Positions 24,411 through 35,600 of a stretch of 64,000 nucleotides of DNA are shown piece by piece. The DNA is from Erythrophleum ivorense (lineage: Eukaryota; Streptophyta; Magnoliopsida; Fabales; Fabaceae): positions 37,049,784-37,113,783 of the forward strand of contig JAIUCV010000005.1 in assembly GCA_026724425.1 (NCBI GenBank), written 5' to 3'. Each line of letters begins with the position of its first letter. The first letter of the stretch is position 1. The position numbers and the translations under genes were made by a program. The notes beneath the pieces are model-generated. The model was given only the letters and a program-made list of their open reading frames with translations, was not told the origin of the DNA and did not search any database.

Positions 24411-25407
24411 TGTATTGTTTAAAGATAAAGGTATTATAATAAGACTGTCATAATTAGAGTAGTAAGTATACAAATATTGTATAAGCTATGAAAAACTATG
24501 TCTTATGCAATGTGATGATGAGTCTTGTTTATACTTAGAGTAACTTGCCATTAGCAAAGTTGCTAGCTCAAGGATGAAGTTTATAAAGTAAGGGCTTTAG
24601 GCCTCCATCTCATCTAATATATTGTTATAATATTATATTTATATTTATGATTTATACAATTATAAAAATTTAATTTATATTATCTTTAATGATAAAAAGT
24701 CAAATCCATTTTAAAAAATTCTTTATAAAGTAAGGGTCCAAATTTTTCTAACTACCTAATAAATATCTTTTTCAGTCATGTTAATAACTTAACCTAATCA
24801 TTATCTCACTACCCTTTTCTTGTCTCTTCAATTTATGTTTACAACGTTCAAATCTTTTAGACTTCTACCATTAATTTTTTTTTTTAATATCATAGTCTCA
24901 TTTTAAATAACAGAGTGGAGGGTGGAGGCATTCCAAGGACCCTAGGTATTATCATGATATAGAATAATGTTAATTATTCCTATAACAGATGCTTCAACAT
25001 ATTTAAGTTTTTGGAAATTAAAATTAATAAAATCTTACTAAAGATCATCAATATCTCAAGAAAGATAAAATGAATTAACTATATTATTAATTGAAAAAGG
25101 AAATGTCAAAAGAAATTGATTATAGCAATTTAATTAATAGTTTTTCTTCTTAAAAAGTTAGAAAAATAAATTTTAAACAAAAAAATTTATTAAATACATA
25201 AAAAGCTTCACATGAATTTTGCTTTAGGCCATAAAATATATTAAGCCACCCCTACGAAAAGTGCATTATTTATATCGTTGCCATGTCCAAAGTAACTTAG
25301 TGCTTTAGCATATTATATATGGCTTGGTAGGGCCTAGGGCTATCCAATCATATGTTTTTGGGTTTGAGTGATATGGATTAGGTTGTCTTAGACCTATGAG
25401 CTTTTAA
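23793..25407. other. Non-coding DNA with a GA microsatellite
   Basis: No gene is supported. It contains (GA)n at 24346-24407 and a segment at 25275-25405 that is repeated in the same orientation at 57900-58035. Confidence 0.45.
24346..24407. repeat. (GA)n microsatellite
   Basis: About 31 perfect dinucleotide units. The open frames through it on both strands are repeat artefacts. Confidence 0.95.
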
Positions 25408-27269
25408 TGTAACAACCTTGAGTTCCAATTAAGCATAATCATGTTTGTAATCAATTGCACTTATGGTCTAATTTAGTTAATGGTTTAGTAACAAATGAAG
25501 ATATGAGAAAATTTGAACCTTCTGATCATCAATAATTACCCTCAAGATATACAAGAGGTTTCATATTCATAGGGAAATAAATTCTCATTTAACACTTTCA
25601 TCCCTTTAAAAATGGTTCTAAGAAACATAAAACTCATATATGTTGATTTACAAGTCATCACTTATCAATAGCATGGTGAAAACTAGGAATTAATGGTTAA
25701 AGTGAAGGGTTTCGAGATTTAGGCTGCGACTTAGAAGGGTTTAGCCACAATCAAGTTGGCTTCTAGAGCTTCTAAAAGTATAAATATATACCCATGCCGT
25801 AACTCAAGTACTTCTTGCTGTAGCTAGACTCAATTCTAGAACCTAAACAACAAAAAACACGATTCTCACCATGGCTTATCAGACTTGCGCCATGGCTAGA
25901 TGCCTCTCGATAAGCAATCTCACTCTTTCGCCTGATCCTTACTGTGGCTTGGGATGTTCACACTATGGTGAGATGACTCTCAGCTAGCACCCACAAACAT
26001 GCTCCTGTGTCTCATCGTGTCAAGATTACTTTCTAGAGCAACTCTCACATAGCTTACATGATGTGCATCATGGTTAAGAACCTTGCATTACAATACCCTC
26101 GCCCTTTGTAACACTCCAAGCTCAGCTTGGTTGCAACTTAAAGGCATTTGGCCACAACTTGATCCCCTATTGAACTTAAACTCTTAAGTATAAGAACTAA
26201 AGTGTTAGTGCTACCTAAACTTCCAACTTAAGGCTATTCTAAAGCTAAATTGTAATTCTTTTAAGGCTTATATCCTGCATAAACTTCAATTAATGGACTG
26301 ATATATCCTAAAAGCTCATGGACTAATTTGCCCTACTAAACTTCATATCATATCAGCATAAGCTCACTCATGATAGCAAAAAGGCAAGTTACAAGTTCAA
26401 ATGGCAACCTAAAACACCCAATGCACTACCTAATGTCTTCAAACCACTTACCTAGTGTTTGGTTGGAGGGGTTTGGGGGGGAGGGGAGCCCTTCCCCTTG
26501 TTTGGTATGAAAAAATTGGAGGGAAGGGGAGGGGAGGGTCCCCTCCCCTCCAAAAGTGGGGGGTTTTTGGAGGGGAGAGAAATTTTTTGAATGTGTTTGA
26601 CCAAATTGCCCCTATTTTGTTTTTATTTCAAATATAATATAAATCTTATTTTTTTAATAGGATTTAAAATATTTTTTTATAAAAATAAAAAAATTATTTT
26701 TTATAATAAAAAGTAAGAAAAAACTTTTTTTTTATAAAAATATCTTAAAAACAAAAAAAAAATTAATTAAGAGTATAATTGTCCATTAATCTCTTCCCTC
26801 CCCTCCCCTCTTCAACCAAACAACATATCATTAAAACCCCTCCCTCCCTTTCCCTCCAAATCAATCAAACAACATATCATTAAAATCCCTCCCCTCCCCT
26901 CCCCTCCATTAAACTAAACACTCCATTAGAACAAGTTTCAATGAATTAATTAAACATGTTCCTATCCTTAAAACCTTTTAAACAAACCTTGATTCAAATT
27001 ATGATTATGACACATTCCCTAATTACACATTAAGAACATATGACAGCAATTGTTATATAACATAACTAAAACCATCCACAAGAACAATGCAATAACCACA
27101 TTCATTGAAAAGGTAAAACAATCTTCCATACATGCATTTTAGATCATAATTCTTGAATTACAATTAAGTTCATCAAATTGAACATAACCTAAGGCCTAGT
27201 CCTAGGAGATTTATCCTTAGTTACAAAATATCATAATACTCATACTTAATAATATGAATGTATCATGAT
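25408..27269 (-). repeat. LTR-like non-coding block, left part (split by the 19.7-kb element)
   Basis: On the minus strand this block ends in GGTTGTTACA at 25408, an LTR-like terminus. It appears to continue, across the 19.7-kb insertion, into 47007-48120. The joined junction reads TTTTGTATAGCATCAT, as does the related plus-strand block at 56485-56500. It is non-coding and holds a G-rich MITE. Family and outer boundary are uncertain; it may be an old gypsy-type solo LTR. Confidence 0.4.
26451..26925. mobile_element. G/C-rich-ended MITE, TTA target duplication
   Basis: 475 bp, flanked by TTA at 26448-26450 and 26926-26928. The ends CCTAGTGTTTGGTT and (reverse complement) TGGAGTGTTTAGTT are inverted repeats, each followed by runs of G on its own strand (GGAGGGG and similar). 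The left arm has many G runs and the right arm the matching C runs. The interior is AT-rich and non-coding. Confidence 0.6.
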
Positions 27270-29722
27270 TGTGAACATTGTATATGCTTCAAAATAATAA
27301 AAAAATTAAATTAGCAAAAAAAAAAAAGAAGAGAAAGAAAACAATCAAAATAAAAAATAAATAAACAAAAAAATAAATAAATAAAATATTTAAGATTAGA
27401 TCTGAAGTCAAATGATGAAGAATTGGCCCATGCCCATTATTTCTAAAAATTCATATAATTTTAAAAGCCTAAAGAGCCTAAATCTAAATGGCCTAAAAAA
27501 ATAAGAATCAAATTTAAAAAACTTAAAAAATGAAAAAAAAAGAACAAGAACAAAAAAAAAAACAAAAAAAAAACAAAGAACTTTAGCACAAATTAAAAAA
27601 AAAAAGAGAGAGCTAACTAAAAATTAAAGCTAAGTTATCAGCCCAAATTTTCAACCTCTTTACTTTAAATCCATCAACTCGAAGACCCAAAAAAATAATA
27701 AGAAAAAAAATTAAAACAAAAAAAAATCTTTAAAAAAAAACAACACGGAACAAAAAAAAGGGTCAAAATGCAGCCCCTTTCATCCTTGGGGACATTGCCC
27801 TTAGCAAAAAGCAAGACCAAAGCACAGAGAGAAACACAAAAAGGGAAGGTGGCGTCCAGCATCTCAAAGGGTCTGAGTGAAGCAGGTTTGCAACAATGGG
27901 CTTGTGGATTGACCTCCTCTTAGCTCCCTTTCACCACCGGAGACGAGGAGGAGTAGGTAGGCTCTCTATGTACAAAAAAAGGATCGAGGCTGAGAGACAG
28001 GGAGAGGTTAAGAGAAATTGAGAGAGATTCGAGGGAGGTCGAGAGACTGAGAGATGAGAGAGAGATAGAAGGGGGTGGTTCAGCAAGAGGAATAAGAGAT
28101 CGAGAGTGAGAGGTTGTGGGAATTGGTTTCGAATTGAAGAGAACTGAGAGCCGAAGGAGCACATGAGAAGAATAGAAGGAGACTGAGAATGAGAGAGAGA
28201 GAGAGAGGCACAAGGTCTCTAGAGAGAACAAAGATGAATGAGAGATTGAAGGGAAGAATGAAGGACGGAGACCGAAAGTCAGAGAGAGGCACAGGGAAGA
28301 GGAAGAATAGAAAGAAGAAATTAAGAGGAGAGAGATTCGGGGAGACCAAGAGAAGGGAGGAAAAGCACGAGGAAAAGGGACCTGGGCCAACAAGAAATGA
28401 GAGAGAGATTGAGTCTTCAGAGTTGGTTATGGGTTTGAAAAAAAAAAACCAAGAGGGAGATTCAGATAGAGGTAGCTACAACGAGACACGGAAGGAGAAG
28501 AAAGTTCAGAGAGTAAAAGCAGAGGCTGACAGAGAAAGGGCAGAGAGTAGAAATTTGCAGCGAAACAGTAGAGAGTAACCGATTGACATTAAAGGGAAGC
28601 CCACGTTCCTGTAGTTCATCCTAATTTCTGAAAATGTGATACCGTGAGCTTCTAATGGGTAGTTCCTAATTGGTTTTCGGTCAAGTGTCTTCCTCTGTTT
28701 TTATTCTTTTGCATGGTGATTCATAGGCTTAGAAATATTAAGTCTTTTATCTTCATTCGCTAATTCTGTGTTGATGAAAATGGGATTTATTTTTATATTC
28801 TTGACTTCGGGTTTACTTGAACATGGCAGTGGAAATGTTCTTCATAATTAGTTTCAACTATCACATAATGACAAGAACAAATTCATTGCCATATTGCTGT
28901 CCTGTTCTATGCTTTGTTTGCCGTTGTTTTGTATGAATTGTGTCTGAAAACTAGTGCTGTGCTTTTACACTCTTTAAGGCTGAGAAGCATAAAAGGGGTC
29001 TAATTTTAATATAGCAGTGTTAGATCTATGGTTCTAGACTGGTGAGTTGTTATGTTGGAGGAATGTATAAGCGATGAATGATTCCATATTTTTCTTTAAA
29101 TTCCTTGTTGGTATGGAGTTCTCCGTTCTGTGCATAAGGGATTAGTTGGGATGGATCTAGGTGATGCCTTAAATTGGATTAAGGATCTTACTTTACTTAT
29201 GTTGCTGTTGGGAATGTGACACTCTTGTTTATTACTTTGAGGCATCGTGATGAATGGATCTGGGAAGCCATAATGCCCATGCTGCTTAATTAGGAATTTT
29301 AGTAGTTTTGTTTTCAATTCTTTTGGAATAGGCCAGGAGTACTCGTATTTAAATCGTCAAAGTTTTGACCTAAAGGGAATCTGTGAGTATGACTTGACTC
29401 ATTTATCTCTGATAAAGTATTTGCCCCGTGAAAGACAAGCTCTCATGACTTTCTTTTTGTTTTTTTTGGAATAGTTAGGAGGGCCAAGCCCTAGGAGAGA
29501 GAGAGAGAGAGAGAAAACCAATTAAGTTACTGTAAAACATCGAAAGGAAACACTTTGGATATCTTCAAAGAGAGGTTGCCCAAAATCGGGGGGAGGCTAT
29601 GCCATTTCTTGGACTCTAAAAGAGATATTATGGTTATATCTCGCCAACCAATTAGCACACTGATTTGTCTCACGGTAGGAGTGCTCTGTATGTACTAACC
29701 CCTCGTTGTAGTAGAGTAGACT

Positions 29723-30256
29723 TCATATTTCCATCACCAAATTATGACAAATATCAATACCATCACAATCATTTTGAATCAATAAAAGTACAACTTTCGA
29801 ATTAGTGTGCATAATCACCTTCTTTAGATCATTATTCCAAGCGAGCTTCAGACCCCATAGAATTCTCGATAGTTCTACGCATGTGATGGAACACACTCCA
29901 AGGTTACAATCAAACCCTACATACCAACCACCTAATTCATTTCGGATAAGACCACCACATGAAGTGGAACCATTCTTTTCCATCGAACCATCAGTGTTTA
30001 TCTTGAACCATCCTTTCTTCGGTTTCTCCCACCCTACAAACTGATTTCTATGTTTCTCTCCCATTATTTTTTGCTTATCTACAATGCTTAAGTCTATATC
30101 CACTTGTAGGCTTTTAAAATATATCTTATCAATGGAATCGGCCTTTCCCTTAAACATGATATCACATCGTGATGTCCATAAGAGCCAAGTCATATACCCG
30201 AAGACTTTCTGCCAAGGAAGGTGTTTAACTCCCATGTTACCCAAGTCTTTCTGCAA
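29723..30256 (-). pseudogene. LINE RNase H domain, degraded
   Basis: The frame gives WLLWTSRCDIMFKG, then FKINTDGSMEKNGSTSCGGL, CVELSRILWGLKLAW and HTNSKVVLLL. This is the plant LINE C-terminal RNase H: the first Asp (NTDGS) and the Glu (VELSRILWGL) are present, while the position usually read as ESDS is TNS, so a catalytic Asp has become Asn. A weak zf-RVT-like segment lies upstream on the same strand at about 30270-30560. Confidence 0.85.
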
Positions 30257-31052
30257 GTTCCATTTTAACCAAGCTTGAAGTGGAAGATTAAAAAAGAGAT
30301 TCCACTACTTTTTGTCAACCACTCTTTTCCACAATTGAGTTGCTCTAGTATAGTCTCTCAAGCATTGAATTGTAGATTCAATCTCCCCATCTTCAAAGGG
30401 ACACTCGACAAAGTTCAAAATTCTCCAGTTCATGTGAAGGAGCTTCTTGTGTATGCTATCATGTGCCATTAGCCATAAAAAGGTCCGTATCTTTTTAGGG
30501 CTTGACCAATTCCAAATAAGTTTTCATATAATCTGTGATGGTCTACTATTCTCTTCCATCAAGCTAGAGTAAGCTGAGCGGATTTAGAACATCCTATCCT
30601 CCAAGAGCCTCCAACTAATAGAGTCTTTTTCTCCCAATGGGCCCAGGAGGGTTAAATCTAGTGATAGCCTTGATGATGTTTGTCGGAACAAGATATCTAA
30701 GTGCATCCAAATTCCACCTCTTAGAAGGAGAGACCATATCCCTAACTTTAGTATGAAGTATGTGTTCTGGTACCACTGTTGTGACATAATTAATTATTGG
30801 GTCAGCAAGTGAACTCCATTCATCATAACAGAAATTTACAGTAGTTCCATCCCTAATGTTCCACCCTAAACATTTATAGAACTAGGGCCAAATTTTTGAG
30901 ATGCTCGCCTAAACATTTGACACATTTTTGCATTTTTGAACTAGTGGCATCATTTGATCTCCACACCTATACTTAGATTTAAGAAGACGAACCCATAGTG
31001 CGTTCGGTTTCTGCACCAAAAACCAGCATAACTTCATAATGAAGGATTTGTT

Positions 31053-32600
31053 CTACATTTTTAAATTTTTTATTCCCAAACCTCCTTTACACTTTGAATT
31101 GCAAATAGTTTCCCACGTAATTAGATGTAGCTTTCTTTCGTCAGCTGATGAGCCCCAAAGAAAATTTCTACTAGCTTTCTCAATATCCTCGCAGACAGAA
31201 TTAGGAAGACGCATAGTTTGCATAGTGTAGTAGGGTAAAGCTGCCACCACTGCTTGAATAAGAGTATTTCTCCCAGCAAGATTAAGGAGTTTTCCCTTCC
31301 ACGAAGAAAGCTTCATGTTCAATTTTTCATATGTGTCTGAATGTGGCTTTTGAGACTCGAGAGTGCAAAAGAGGAATGCCAAGATATTTACTGAGATCTA
31401 TTGTTAGAGGAACTCCCAAAGATTGGCTCAAAGACATGGCCCTATGAAAGTGGACATTGCGGGAGCAACACATCTTAGGTTTTGTGAGATTAATTTTTTG
31501 GCTAGATGAACTGCAGAAGATATCAATACACTTTCTCATCACTTCGATTTGATCTACACTAGCTTCAGTAAAAAGGATAAGTTCATCTGCAAAGAACAAA
31601 TGAGATATAGGAGGTCCATTTCATGACAACTGAATAGGTCTCCAATACTTATACTCCATTGCCCACTCAATACAGTGATTGAGTCATTCCATACACAACA
31701 CAAACAGGTAAAGGGAGAAGGGGTCTCCTTGTCTAACACCCCTAGAAGGCCTAAACTTCTCAAATGCTTCCCCATTCCATAATACTTGCATTTGACAACT
31801 TGACACACAGGCCATTATAACAGTAATGAAACAATCACTTAGCCTTATCATCGATAGAGTGTCCTCTAGAAACTCCCAATCTACTCTATCGTAGGCTTTC
31901 TCGAGATCAACTTTAACAACAACAAAACCTTTTTTCCCTTTCTTAGTTTTCATGGAGTGGATGACCTCTTGTGCAATGATAATATTATCACTGCTATGTC
32001 GCCCCAGGATGAAGTTACTCTAATTTGGGGCTATGAGTTTATCTAAATGATTTTTCAATCGATTTGCAATAATTTTAGTAATGATCTCGAACACAACATT
32101 ACACAAAGAAATGGGTCTAAGATCCTTCATCATCTCTGGTTTTTTTCATTTTAGGAATCAGAGCTATATGTGTTTGATTGATCTTCCCAATAAAGCTCGG
32201 CTCCCTAAAAGCCTCTTTAACCATATTACATACAGCTTCTCCAATAGTATTCCATTGGCTATGGAAAAAAATAGCTTGTAAACCATCAGGACTAGGAGCT
32301 TTGTACGCACTAATACTAAAAGCAACATTCATAATTTCTATATCTAAAATTGGTCTCTGAATGAAGTCAAGCTCGTCTCTGCTTAAGATAGGGAAACGAT
32401 TAGAGATAGGTAGTTTAGGTTTGACCCCTGGTTCTTTTAAGTACAACTATTTAAAGAAACTAGTTGCCAGACTTCCCAAGACTGTAGGGTTATCAATCCA
32501 GTTCCCGTTGTCATCTTTGATGGTTTCAATGTTGTTTTTGCACCTCCTAACCATAGTAACAATATGAAAAAATTTAGTATTTCTATCCCCCCATAGTAGC
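31053..32600 (-). pseudogene. LINE reverse transcriptase, frameshifted
   Basis: Read from 32600 downwards, fragments give WLLWGDRNTKFFH, then YKAPSPDGLQAIFFHSQWN, VDLEKAYDRVDWEFL, RGVRQGDPF and FFADELILFTEAS, then the post-RT region KLNMKLSSWKGKLLNLAGR and NFLWGSSADERK. These are hallmark plant L1-type RT motifs in the right order. The catalytic FADD box reads FADE, so one metal-binding Asp is Glu. At least four frame changes or stops separate the pieces (32446-32117, 31953-31684, 31599-31327 and 31382-31053). Confidence 0.9.
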
Positions 32601-35600
32601 CAATTACATCTAGATTTTTGGAACTAGATGATTTCTTCTTGGGTTAAGATTTTTTCATACTCTTCCTATAGTAGCCACTTTCTTTTTGTTTCTACTCTGT
32701 ATGAGGTCGATGGTCTAGAGGTTCGTGATGTGACAAGAGCAAATGAGTGAGAAACTATCCAAAGAGATGATGACTAGCAGAAATATCCCACAGTTTTGTT
32801 TTCTTCTATACGTGGGATGAATTTGAAATGTAAATGTACTACTTTATTCTATTTTATTCGAGGAATCACATGGCACAATAAGTTTCTTTGGTATTTGTTG
32901 TGTTATAATCACCTTTTTATAATTTTTTTAAAGTTCACATGGTCCCTTTTATAATATCAAATGAGTTAAAAAAATCAAATGAAAAATTAAAAAAAAAACA
33001 TAAAACAAAAAGCCAAAAATGTACAAACACACAACACAAAAATAAAATAAGCAATTGTCTTTCAAAATAAAAATTAAATGACTCTCTTTTCTTCAAGAAT
33101 TTTACTAAAAAAGGGGTTTGTAAAAATTATTTTACTTTAAAATCTTAAAATTTTTTCTTAAAAGAGGAAAAGGTCAAATGTCTACTTCACAAACCCAAAA
33201 AAAAAACTAATTAATTAATTAACAAAACTAAAAAATTATCATCTCTAAAAAAAAGTCATTATAAAAAATTTAATCAAAAAAATAAAAAAATCAATCATAA
33301 AAATTGTAGAAAACAAAAAATAAAAAATCAGAATGAAAATATATAAAATCAACAAAATGAAAAAAAATAAAAAGTCATATAAAAAATCATAAAAAAATCA
33401 AAAATAAAAAATTACTAAAAAATACAAAAAGAAAAGAAAAAAACAAAAATAAAAAAATATTAAAAAAATCAAAAGAAAAAGAAAAAAAGAAAAGGGAAAG
33501 AGTAAAAAAATGGAATTAATTCAGCTTTTCTTTTTGACAAATTAAAACATACCAACTAATTTTAAAGTTGTTTTTATTACAAAAGTCTAAATGATTTTCA
33601 CTTTCTTTCTCTTTTTATCAAATAAAAAAACCAACTAACATTGTCTTTTTATCTATTTGAATTATGTCTTTTTATCTATTTGAATTACATGGACTTTGAT
33701 TCCTTTCATAAGATACATAGGCCTTAGATTCTCATCTTAAGTCAAGTTCACCCTTATAAATAAATATTTTTTTTAATTTCTCTTCATTTTTATTTTGCAT
33801 GTGATCATTAGGAGAATTAAAGTAGAATGAAAGTCATATCAATTTTGTACAATTAATTTAGGATAGCCGTACTTAGTAATAGGTGTAGTGAGGTATCTAA
33901 TACTTTCTCCACTTACAATCGACTTCCGAATCCACTTTTTGATTTGCAAAATATTTTTCTTATAACAGGTTTTTTCAAAGTTTTGTCTTTTAAAAAATTT
34001 AAAATTTTGGTAATAACTCTACCATTTTGATTTTGGTTTTCATTTTCAGAATAAATTTTTTTAAAAATTTTCTAACGCCATACAGTCACATTTTAGATGT
34101 GATCGTATGGTGACTCTATCGAGGAGGAATTAGAGAGTCAAGCCCAATTTTAAGTTAATCGTACAAAATATTATAGTCTTCCTTTTATTTTGATTCTCCA
34201 TTTGTTTGTTGTTTGCCTTAATTGATTGGGCTAGATAACATTCCATTCACATGTTTATTTCATATGTTTTATTTTGTTGATTGAGTATATAATATATGTT
34301 AGGATAAATAACATGTGGAATAAAACCTTAAGATAAATGATTACATTTGTATATACTTTACTTCTTTTACTTACATTTGTATATATGTTTTTCTTTCTTT
34401 ATTTTGTCGATTTGCCTAGTAAATGAGGGATGGATAGTCCATAGGCTCAAAGGTACAAATGCTTTTCTCACACACATCACTGACACATAGTTATCTCACC
34501 CATGTTATGGGCCCTATACTTGGGTTTGAGTACACTTTAGGTTAGTAAAAATTTATATTGATTTCTTTGTGAAGCCTTGTGCTTCCTATGGCTATCAGGA
34601 AGACATCACTTAAATTGCACCTTATTATATGGATTTGACCTGTGTAGGATCTTTTTCCTCTTAAGGTTAAGTTTATATAGTAAAATCATCATCTTACAAT
34701 GGGGGTAATTTGGGGACCAATTTTAGGAGTCATTGACCTACCTTAAAACCTCGAACTAATTATTAAGTCATAGATGCCTCTCAAATAGTTAGAGCTAAAC
34801 TTTTATAAATTAGTGACATCAACCTAAGATTTTCCTATATTAAGAAAAAAGATAGCATTTTTAACTTCTTCCTCACACATTCATGCATTTAATAAAGCCT
34901 ATAAAGAAAGTAACATGTCATCGTTGTTTATTGCAGTAATTAATAAAATGTCATTGTATAGTTGGACATATGTTAACTATGATAAAAGTATGCATTAGTT
35001 AAACCAGCCTTTGTCTAGTAGGTTTCTAACCCTAAAAGGCCATAATCACATTCATAGTAGTCCCTTGAAAGGAAAACCTATAGCATGCATTTATTTTTAT
35101 TTAAACATATGAAAAAAAGATAAAATAAAATAATAAATGGTGCATGATCTAGTTTTATTGACATCAAACTTGAAAGACTCCTTTCTCTAAAATATTCATC
35201 CCTGTAAGGTAATAAATTTCTTATAGAAATGGAGTATATTCAAAGTTTTGAGGGATTACAACACTTACAATTTTACACGAAAATGCGTATTTGTTAGTGC
35301 ATCATCAAGTGAGTATCATGTCTTGGTTAGAGATCTGAATCATTTTTTTAGGGTATCAATTGTGTAGAAAGGTATATTTCTCTCAAATTAATTGTCAATT
35401 GCTTTTTCTTCCATGAAGCAATAAGCTCCTTGAGAAAAAGTACAAAACTTTTCTTCTTTTCTTATACCAAGACATTGTTCTCAACGATGTATGAGTAAGG
35501 ACATAATATTATATCTATTATGTATTAGTGGAATATTAGATTGGCTTGTTTTTATCAAATACCATCAAAACCAAAGTTCTAAGCATCAATTATATAGGGA

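Larger units (their letters stand above)
29448..32691 (-). mobile_element. 5'-truncated LINE (L1-type), 15-bp target duplication
   Basis: The element is 29463-32676, in reverse orientation, between copies of ACTTTCTTTTTGTTT at 29448-29462 and 32677-32691. Its 3' end is at the left, where it shows a poly(T) run (poly(A) on the element strand) and a CT-rich 3' end. Removing the element restores the sequence found uninterrupted in the 3' LTR at 45204-45218. Only RT, a zf-RVT-like region and RNase H remain; ORF1 and the endonuclease are absent, as is usual for 5' truncation during target-primed reverse transcription. Several frameshifts and stops are present. Confidence 0.93.
27270..34105 (+). 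repeat. 5' LTR of the 19.7-kb element (interrupted by a LINE)
   Basis: It starts TGTGAACATTG and aligns throughout with 41749-47001. It is 6836 bp as it stands, about 3.6 kb without the LINE and one 15-bp target copy (29463-32691). An A-rich stretch (27300-27760) is followed by a purine-rich stretch (about 27950-28570) and a better conserved region (28580-29440). The last base is uncertain by a few positions because the terminal CA is mutated. In one stretch of about 270 bp compared by eye, the two LTRs differ at roughly 7% of positions. Confidence 0.9.

Noticed and set aside
24241..24473. Arg/Glu and Ser/Leu dipeptide-repeat frames
   Set aside because: They are translations of the (GA)n microsatellite.
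28189..28578. 129-residue Arg/Glu-rich open frame in the 5' LTR, and its opposite-strand Ser/Leu-rich frames
   Set aside because: It is produced by the purine-rich tract (GA repeats lack stops). The matching part of the 3' LTR does not keep the same frame.
29096..29317. 73-residue minus-strand frame that recurs almost unchanged at 44851-45072
   Set aside because: The similarity is explained by both lying in the two LTRs of one element. There is no domain and no independent evidence of coding.
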